Assembly (NCBI RefSeq): GCF_020539865.1
Contig: NZ_JAJBQV010000029.1
Coordinates: 1-25,258, forward strand
Direction: 5' to 3'
Source: Megasphaera elsdenii
Lineage (GTDB): Bacteria; Bacillota; Negativicutes; Veillonellales; Megasphaeraceae
DNA: 25,258 nucleotides
A program made the translations under genes and the position numbers. Below, piece by piece: positions 20,349 to 25,258 of the stretch. Positions within the stretch are counted from its first letter, which is position 1, and each line of letters starts with the position of its first letter. Under the pieces are notes generated by a model. The model saw only the letters and a program-made list of their open reading frames with translations, was not told the origin of the DNA and searched no databases.

Positions 20349-21518
20349 TTAGCGATAAGATGCCTGATAAATAGCGACGCAATCTTCTTCACTCATAACC
20401 ATGCGGTCGGCCATGAACAGTCCGGCCATGGCCGTCTTAGCGTTGTGGGCCATCTTATGGAATTCGTCAGGACTTATACCGTAATCGGACATCTTGAGGT
20501 TAGCGACGCCGCATTTTTCCTGCAATTCTTTTAGGGCATCCAGGAAGTCTTCTGGTTTGGCAGCCTCCGGACGGCCCATATGGCGGGCCAAGATGATGAA
20601 GCGGTCGTCACAGACGTGGATGTCGATCATATGCGAGAAATAAGCCAGGCTGATCATGATCAGGCCGGCACCATGAGGCAGGGCCTGGTGATAGGCACTG
20701 AGGGCGTGTTCCAAAGAATGTTCGCTCATATTGGAGCTGAGGCACATTTCTAAGCCGCCGAGATAATTGCCAAAGGCCACGCGTTCCCGTGCCTTCATGT
20801 CAATACCATTCTGAACGGCTGTCGGTAAGTAAGCGCTAATCTGGGAAATAGCTTCCAACGCGACCATTTCGCTCATCAAATTGGCCTTATTAGCCAGATA
20901 GCCTTCGATGTTGTGGAACAAGGCGTCGAAACCCTGGTAAGCCGTGAACTTCGGCGGTACTGTCGCCATGAGTTCCGGGTCGATGATGGCCAGAACCGGA
21001 AACAGAGACGGCCCTTTGACGGGCGTTTTTTCATTCGTATCTTCATTGGTGATGACACCGCCGGCATCGGTTTCCGAACCGGTCCCAGCTGTCGTCGTAA
21101 TGGCTACGATAGGCAGTGGCTTGACGGCAATGGGTTTACCCTTGCCCGTCCCTTGCGTGATGTAGTCCCACAAATCACCCTCGTTCGTAGCCATGACAGC
21201 AATCCCCTTGGCTGCATCGATACAACTGCCGCCGCCTAAGGCTACGATGAAGTCACACTGATTTTCCCGAGCCATGGTACCACCGCGCATGACTGTCGAC
21301 TTCAAAGGATTGGCTTCGACCTGGTCGAAGAGGACCGTTTCGACGCCGGCTGTATGCAGTTCCTTTTCTGTCCGGTCCAGGTAGCCGTTGACCTTAGTCG
21401 ATTTTCCATTAGAAATGACGAGCATGGCCTTCTTGCCGGGCAGGTCCTGTTCATGCAAATGGTTGAGCTGACCAGCACCAAATAACGCTTTTGTAGGGAC
21501 AAACATCTGAAAAGACAC
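20349..21518 (-). CDS. Iron-containing alcohol dehydrogenase
   Basis: A 389-aa member of the group III (Fe-dependent) alcohol dehydrogenases, which interconvert alcohols and aldehydes with NAD(P)H. The N-terminus FVPTKALFGAG is typical. ALGGGSCIDAAKGIAV (about residues 92-107) binds the cofactor; ITTTAGTGSETDAGGVI follows. Metal ligands are expected in AIIDPEL/FDALFHNIEGYLA and HALSAYHQALPHGAG, where the His residues are present. The start is taken as GTG 21518 (AAGGAG, about 10 bases away); a frame from ATG 21551 has no ribosome site, as it begins upstream of that AAGGAG. The substrate cannot be told from sequence. It has its own strong promoter. Confidence 0.9.
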   Translation of the reverse strand: MSFQMFVPTKALFGAGQLNHLHEQDLPGKKAMLVISNGKSTKVNGYLDRTEKELHTAGVETVLFDQVEANPLKSTVMRGGTMARENQCDFIVALGGGSCIDAAKGIAVMATNEGDLWDYITQGTGKGKPIAVKPLPIVAITTTAGTGSETDAGGVITNEDTNEKTPVKGPSLFPVLAIIDPELMATVPPKFTAYQGFDALFHNIEGYLANKANLMSEMVALEAISQISAYLPTAVQNGIDMKARERVAFGNYLGGLEMCLSSNMSEHSLEHALSAYHQALPHGAGLIMISLAYFSHMIDIHVCDDRFIILARHMGRPEAAKPEDFLDALKELQEKCGVANLKMSDYGISPDEFHKMAHNAKTAMAGLFMADRMVMSEEDCVAIYQASYR

Positions 21519-21622
21519 GATGACACCACTCCTTGTCTGATACGAAAACAAGGCTGTGCAGAGAGAAAGAATTCCCTCTTGCGACAGCCCTGTCGGAAAT
21601 ATAAAATTTAATTCATGTGCTG

Positions 21623-21651
21623 ATTATACTACAATATTTTATTATTATCAA
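21623..21651 (-). promoter_or_regulatory. Promoter of the iron alcohol dehydrogenase gene
   Basis: On the minus strand TTGATA (21646-21651) and a perfect TATAAT (21623-21628) are separated by 17 bases. The leader is about 100 bases and contains a short GACAGGGCTGTC hairpin. The promoter begins directly after the stop of the heavy-metal-associated gene. Confidence 0.75.
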
Positions 21652-21660
21652 TCGTTTATT

Positions 21661-21938
21661 TTATTTTTTAATTATTTTCGGCTGAAGCGAAATATCTGTT
21701 GCGGCATAGCCCGCATTGACGACCGCTTTCAAAAGGTCTTCGTCTTTGACGGAATCGTCGACGATGACTTCGGCTTCACCTCTCATCAGATTGACTTTCG
21801 CTTTCTTGACCCTTGGCACAGCTTCCAAGGCCTGCGTCGCATGGTTGACACAGTTCTGACAAACCATACCGGAAATAGAAACGTATTTTTTGTCCCCGAA
21901 ACATCATCATGATGGAAAAGATTGCTGAAAAACCCCAT
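21661..21938 (-). pseudogene. Heavy-metal-associated (HMA) domain protein, frameshifted
   Basis: The open part from ATG 21867 encodes MVCQNCVNHATQALEAVPRV and on to KIIKK, an HMA fold with the CxxC metal site. Upstream codons in that frame read KKYVSISGM, the first strand of the domain, but no start codon exists there. In another frame ATG 21938 (behind GGGGAG) reads MGFFSNLFHHDDVSGTK and leads exactly into this strand. A one-base shift at the A6 or G4 runs (21886-21897) joins both into a 92-aa protein. The Fur-like box upstream suggests iron control. A sequencing error in the homopolymer is as likely as a true mutation. Confidence 0.7.
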
Positions 21939-21974
21939 AAGTCATATCTCCCCTCTCTGTTTCATTAAAATAAA

Positions 21975-21993
21975 AATAGTAATTCTCATCATC
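21975..21993 (-). promoter_or_regulatory. Fur-like box
   Basis: On the minus strand GATGATGAGAATTACTATT matches 14 of 19 positions of the classical Fur box GATAATGATAATCATTATC. It lies directly downstream of the -10 box of the HMA gene promoter, a position that blocks transcription. Confidence 0.5.
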
Positions 21994-21996
21994 ATT

Positions 21997-22025
21997 ATTA
22001 TGAAGTCTCTTAAAATGGATTTCAA
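21997..22025 (-). promoter_or_regulatory. Promoter of the HMA-domain gene
   Basis: On the minus strand TTGAAA (22020-22025) and CATAAT (21997-22002) are separated by 17 bases, 59 bases before ATG 21938 and next to the Fur-like box. Confidence 0.6.
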
Positions 22026-22030
22026 GTGGG

Positions 22031-22042
22031 ATACTGTATACA
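22031..22042 (+). promoter_or_regulatory. ATACTGTATACA element upstream of the permease gene
   Basis: The same 12-mer, in the same orientation relative to the gene, overlaps the -10 box of aspA (19816-19827). Its core TGTATACA is an 8-base palindrome of the kind bound by GntR-type dimers. No strong promoter for the permease is visible between here and 22164; TTGACG occurs twice (22066 and 22110 area) without a clear -10. Confidence 0.4.
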
Positions 22043-22163
22043 TGATTCCATATTTAGGAATTATATTGACGATGCTGTATGCATCATAGTACACTATAGT
22101 TGACGAAAAGTTTATTGAATTAAACTCTTTTGTTAATTTTATTAAAATTAAGGAAGTGATTAT

Positions 22164-23546
22164 ATGTCGTTTTTCCACACCAAATCCGTTGCCCAGCTCC
22201 ATGCCGATTCTGAAAATTCAAACCTCAGCAAAGATTTAGGCGTCATGGACCTGACATTTCTTGGCGTTGGCGGCATCATCGGTGCCGGCATTTTCGTCTT
22301 GACAGGTATTGCAGCTGCCAAATACGCCGGTCCGGCTATTTCTATTTCTTTTGCCCTGGCAGGTCTCCTCTGTATCCTCGTCGGTCTCGCTTACAGTGAA
22401 TTCGCCTCCATGATTCCTTCATCAGGCAGTGTCTATTCCTATACTTTTGCCTCCCTTGGCGAAGGCATGGCCTTTCTCACCGGCTGGTCCCTGCTCCTCG
22501 GCTACACGGTCACAGGCAGTGCCGTTGCCGTCGGCTTTTCCGGCTACCTAGCGGGCATCCTCAAATCGTACGGCTATATCATCCCGGAAGTTCTCTTAAA
22601 GACCCCGGTTGAAGGAGGCATCATCAATCTTCCGGCAGTCATCATCATCCTCCTGCTGGCCCTGGTCCTGATCCGCGGGACAGAACAGAGTGCTAAACTG
22701 AATACGGCCCTGGTCTTCATCACCCTGGCCGCCATCATCTCCTTCATCTGCATCGCCACACCTCATGTGGAAATGGCCAACTTCGAACCCTTCGCACCCT
22801 TCGGCGTCCAGGGTATCCTGAGCGGCACGGCCATCGTCTTCTTCTCGTACATGGGCTTCGACGCCGTCGCCACATCGGCTGAAGAATGTAAGAAACCAGA
22901 ACGCGACCTGCCGATCGGCATCATTCTTTCTGTCTTCATCTGTATGTGCCTCTACGTCGCCATGGCCCTCTCCCTGACCGGTGCCATCAACTATACGGAC
23001 CTGAATACGCCGGAACCGGTCGCCCATGCCCTGCGTATCCTCCACTGGCCGGGCGTGGCCAATCTCGTCGCCGTCGGCGCCATTGCCGGCATCATCACGA
23101 CGCTCATCGTCTATCTCTTCGGTCAGGCGCGCATCTTCTTCGCCGTCTCCCGCGACGGTCTCCTGCCGGCAAACATCGGCAAGATCCATCCGAAATACCA
23201 TACGCCATACCTGGTCACGATCATCGGCTCCGTAACGATTGCCATCATCGCCGGCTTCGTACCGCTGATGCACATCGTCGAACTGTCGAACACAGGTGTC
23301 CTCGCCGTCTTCCTCCTGAACTTCATCAGTCTCTGGCACATGCGCCGCAAACACCCGGAAGCACCGCGCAAATTCCACTGCCCCTGTCTCCCTGTCGTCG
23401 CCGTCGTCGGCGTCATCGTCTGCGGCTACCTGATTTACGCCCTCTCCACCCTGACCCATCTCCTCTTCTTAGGCTGGATGGTCCTGGGCCTCATCATCTA
23501 CTTCGCCTACAGCAGCAAGCACAGTATGTGCAGTAAAGAGCAGTAA
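22164..23546 (+). CDS. APC-family amino acid permease (CAT type)
   Basis: A 460-aa integral membrane protein with about 12 hydrophobic helices. The signature GVGGIIGAGIFVLTGIAA (about residues 35-52) is the TM1 substrate-binding loop of APC transporters; YSEFASMIPSSGSVYSYTFA, then FFSYMGFDAVATSAEECKKP and PERDLPIGIILS follow, typical of the cationic amino acid transporter branch (YfnA/BcaP-like in Firmicutes). AAGGAAGTG precedes the ATG. The substrate may be a cationic, branched or other neutral amino acid. The shared upstream 12-mer with aspA suggests co-regulation with amino acid catabolism. A strong terminator follows. Confidence 0.9.
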   Translation: MSFFHTKSVAQLHADSENSNLSKDLGVMDLTFLGVGGIIGAGIFVLTGIAAAKYAGPAISISFALAGLLCILVGLAYSEFASMIPSSGSVYSYTFASLGEGMAFLTGWSLLLGYTVTGSAVAVGFSGYLAGILKSYGYIIPEVLLKTPVEGGIINLPAVIIILLLALVLIRGTEQSAKLNTALVFITLAAIISFICIATPHVEMANFEPFAPFGVQGILSGTAIVFFSYMGFDAVATSAEECKKPERDLPIGIILSVFICMCLYVAMALSLTGAINYTDLNTPEPVAHALRILHWPGVANLVAVGAIAGIITTLIVYLFGQARIFFAVSRDGLLPANIGKIHPKYHTPYLVTIIGSVTIAIIAGFVPLMHIVELSNTGVLAVFLLNFISLWHMRRKHPEAPRKFHCPCLPVVAVVGVIVCGYLIYALSTLTHLLFLGWMVLGLIIYFAYSSKHSMCSKEQ

Positions 23547-23554
23547 AGTGAATT

Positions 23555-23604
23555 AAAGGGATTGTCGCACGAAGGTTTTTGCCATCATGCACAATCCCTT
23601 TTTT
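23555..23604 (+). terminator. Terminator of the permease gene
   Basis: AAGGGATTGT and ACAATCCCTT form the stem, followed by six T (plus strand), within 60 bases of the stop codon. The following 23605-23680 holds two copies of TTTGCCGTG and nothing else I can name. Confidence 0.8.
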
Positions 23605-23681
23605 CACGTCGTTTGCCGTGGATCGTGATTTGTTTGCCGTGAAGGTTTAAAATTTATGGGAAACTTCGCCAAACGAACCAC

Positions 23682-23718
23682 AAAAGGGGCTGGTCGCTTA
23701 ATGCGACAGCCCCTTTTT
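23682..23718. terminator. Terminator of enolase
   Basis: AAAAGGGGCTG-GTCGC and GCGAC-AGCCCCTTTT form a long stem around TTAAT. Both strands end in T (TTTTTT on plus, TTTTG on minus), so it can stop traffic in both directions between the permease and enolase genes. Confidence 0.85.
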
Positions 23719-23720
23719 TC

Positions 23721-25016
23721 TTATCTCTTAATCCCGAAGGCCTGAAAGCCCAGGTAGCTTCCTTTGCCGCGGAGTTCGTCTTCAATCTGGAGGAGGCGGT
23801 TGTATTTGGCCACGCGTTCGCTGCGGTTCGGTGCACCGCTCTTGATCTGTGCCGTGTTCAGGGCGACGGCCAGGTCCGCAATGGACGTATCTTCTGTTTC
23901 ACCGGAACGGTGGGAAACGATGGCCCGGTAGCCGGCACGGTGTGCCATCTTGATGGCTTCCAGTGTTTCCGAAACGGAACCGATCTGGTTGAGCTTGATG
24001 AGGATAGCGTTGCCCGCACCCATTTCAATGCCTTTGGCGAGGCGCTTCGTATTGGTGACGAAGAGGTCATCGCCGACGAGCTGTACGCGCTGGCCCAGGG
24101 CTTTCGTCAAGGCCGTCCAGCCTTCCCAGTCTTCTTCATCCAAACCGTCTTCGATGGAGTAAATCGGATAGGCTTCAGAAAGCTTCTGCCAATGGGCGAT
24201 GAGTTCGTCCGTCGTGAAGGTCTTGCCGCATTTCGGCAGGACATAGACGCCTTTCTTCGGGCCCTTCCATTCGCTGGCAGCGGCATCGAGGGCGAGGACA
24301 AAATCTTTGCCCGGTACATAGCCGGCAGATTCGATGGCTTTCAGGATGTACTGGATGGCTTCTTCGTCGCTGGCAAGGTTCGGTGCAAAGCCGCCTTCAT
24401 CGCCGACGGACGTAGCCAGGCCGTTCTTCTTCAAGAGGGCTGCCAATTCATGGTAGACTTCCGAGCACCAGCGCAGGCCTTCGCGGAAGGACGGAGCGCC
24501 GGCCGGCATGATCATGAATTCCTGGACATCGACGGTATTAGCAGCATGGGCCCCGCCGTTGAGGATATTCATCATCGGGACAGGCAGATAATTGCCATTA
24601 ACGCCGCCGAGGAAACGATAGAGCGGAATCCCCAGGGACGCAGCTGACGCACGGGCGCAGGCCAGCGATACGGCCAAGATGGCGTTGGCACCGAGCCGCG
24701 ATTTATCCTCCGTACCATCAGCACGGATCATCAGGTTGTCGATACCGTAGGTATCAAAGGGATTCTGCCCTCTCAGGACGTCCTGTAAAACCGTATTGAC
24801 GTGATTGACAGCCTGAGTAACGCCTTTGCCACCAAAGCGCTGGGCGTCGCCGTCGCGTAATTCCAAGGCTTCAAACTGCCCCGTCGAAGCGCCGCTGGGA
24901 GCCGCGCTTCGGCCCAAAGTCCCATCAGATAACAATACATCGGCCTGAACCGTAGGATTGCCGCGGGAATCAAGAATTTCCCGGCCGACGACTTTTTCAA
25001 TGCGAATATCTTTCAT
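23721..25016 (-). CDS. eno: Enolase (phosphopyruvate hydratase)
   Basis: A 431-aa glycolytic enzyme (2-phosphoglycerate to phosphoenolpyruvate), full length. N-terminus [35 protein letters not shown] in the loop; [12 protein letters not shown] with a catalytic Glu; [25 protein letters not shown] and [10 protein letters not shown] carry the three Mg ligands; the signature [17 protein letters not shown] contains the catalytic Lys and is followed by [22 protein letters not shown] 25016 has AGGAGG-CGTTATT in front; a longer frame from 25079 runs through the promoter region and is not used. It is a single-gene unit behind an AT-rich promoter with an inverted repeat. Confidence 0.97.
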   Translation of the reverse strand: MKDIRIEKVVGREILDSRGNPTVQADVLLSDGTLGRSAAPSGASTGQFEALELRDGDAQRFGGKGVTQAVNHVNTVLQDVLRGQNPFDTYGIDNLMIRADGTEDKSRLGANAILAVSLACARASAASLGIPLYRFLGGVNGNYLPVPMMNILNGGAHAANTVDVQEFMIMPAGAPSFREGLRWCSEVYHELAALLKKNGLATSVGDEGGFAPNLASDEEAIQYILKAIESAGYVPGKDFVLALDAAASEWKGPKKGVYVLPKCGKTFTTDELIAHWQKLSEAYPIYSIEDGLDEEDWEGWTALTKALGQRVQLVGDDLFVTNTKRLAKGIEMGAGNAILIKLNQIGSVSETLEAIKMAHRAGYRAIVSHRSGETEDTSIADLAVALNTAQIKSGAPNRSERVAKYNRLLQIEDELRGKGSYLGFQAFGIKR

Positions 25017-25053
25017 AATAACGCCTCCTAGATATGCTTTCGTTTTATATTCC

Positions 25054-25117
25054 ATACTATACAAAGCAGTATTTTTCACGCCTTATTATATAATACTTTA
25101 CTATTTTTGTATAGTAT
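25054..25117 (-). promoter_or_regulatory. Enolase promoter region with a 12-base inverted repeat
   Basis: On the minus strand TATACA (25108-25113) and a perfect TATAAT (25085-25090) are separated by 17 bases. Exact inverted arms ATACTATACAAA (25054-25065) and TTTGTATAGTAT (25106-25117) flank the -10; one covers the -35, the other the early transcribed region. This looks like a two-site operator. The arm resembles ATACTGTATACA of aspA. Confidence 0.5.
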
Positions 25118-25170
25118 TTTGTAATAATTTTATCATTATAAAATAAGCGCCCACGAATCACGCCAAACGC

Positions 25171-25202
25171 AAAGAAGCACTGGATTTCTCCAGTGCTTCT
25201 TT
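25171..25202 (-). terminator. Terminator after the 5S rRNA gene
   Basis: Exact 13-base arms AAAGAAGCACTGG and CCAGTGCTTCTTT around ATTTCT. It lies 12 bases after the 5S end and closes the rRNA operon read on the minus strand. Confidence 0.8.
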
Positions 25203-25213
25203 GTTTTCTTTAA

Positions 25214-25258
25214 TCAGCGGCTTCCTATCCTCCCAGGGGGCCTCCCCCCAAGTACTTT
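25214..25258 (-). rRNA. rrf: 5S ribosomal RNA, 3' end (partial)
   Basis: The minus strand reads AGTACTTGGGGGGAGGCCCC, then CTGGGAGGATAGGAAGCCGC, the conserved 3' third of bacterial 5S rRNA (helix IV/V and the GGGAGGATAGG block). The 3' end is set at about 25214 by the terminal AAGCCGCTGA. The rest of the gene, and probably the rRNA operon, lies beyond the window. Confidence 0.85.

Noticed and set aside
22596..23459. Long acidic open frame on the minus strand opposite the permease
   Set aside because: It is the antisense of a clear APC permease, has a biased Asp/Glu/Gly composition caused by the GC-rich codons of the permease, and has no ribosome site.

Overview
The window looks like chromosomal DNA of a low- to mid-GC Firmicute, most likely a Negativicute close to Megasphaera/Veillonellaceae. 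The basis is gene content (decarboxylase-tmk pair, BioY, PdxY-type kinase, aspartase, single-cluster ferredoxin, iron alcohol dehydrogenase), strong AGGAGG ribosome sites and 5S rRNA sequence. The taxon is an inference from protein flavour, not from a search.

Layout. 1-2784 (minus): the start of an unrecognised gene, then a NUDIX hydrolase - Orn/Lys/Arg decarboxylase - thymidylate kinase operon with overlapping genes. 2964-4443 (plus): pyridoxine/pyridoxamine kinase and the biotin transporter subunit BioY, each with a good promoter; a BirA-like operator may cover the bioY -35 box. 4434-8864 (minus): a giant PAS/GGDEF/EAL signalling gene that is decaying (1-nt frameshift near the start, internal gaps in the EAL domain, and loss of the GGDEF core at the 3' end). 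9044-9352: a MazG-like protein.

9418-14215 is a small, AT-richer integrated element between two copies of the 3' end of rplL (28 of 32 bases identical). It carries an AlbA_2/ATPase protein with a TDQT-repeat linker, a small protein, a secreted protein, two HTH regulators read from a divergent promoter region, an unrecognised 259-aa protein, and only the C-terminal part of a tyrosine recombinase, which lies against rplL. It is probably the wreck of an rplL-targeting integrative element. The element appears to have rebuilt the last codons of rplL and to have brought its own terminator, leaving the old rplL tail and terminator next to the MazG-like gene.

14201-17638 (minus) is the rpmG-secE-nusG-rplK-rplA-rplJ-rplL ribosomal cluster. 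It has a promoter, a candidate L1-binding hairpin before rplK, and an L10 leader with an attenuator before rplJ. rpoB does not follow rplL here. 17827-18195 is a lone HI0074-like protein with a heptanucleotide repeat in its leader.

18332-25258 is metabolic: aspartase, ferredoxin, iron alcohol dehydrogenase, a frameshifted heavy-metal-associated protein behind a Fur-like box, an APC amino acid permease, enolase, and the 3' end of a 5S rRNA gene. The aspartase and permease upstream regions share the 12-mer ATACTGTATACA, and the enolase promoter carries a closely related inverted repeat; a common regulator of amino acid and carbon metabolism is possible.
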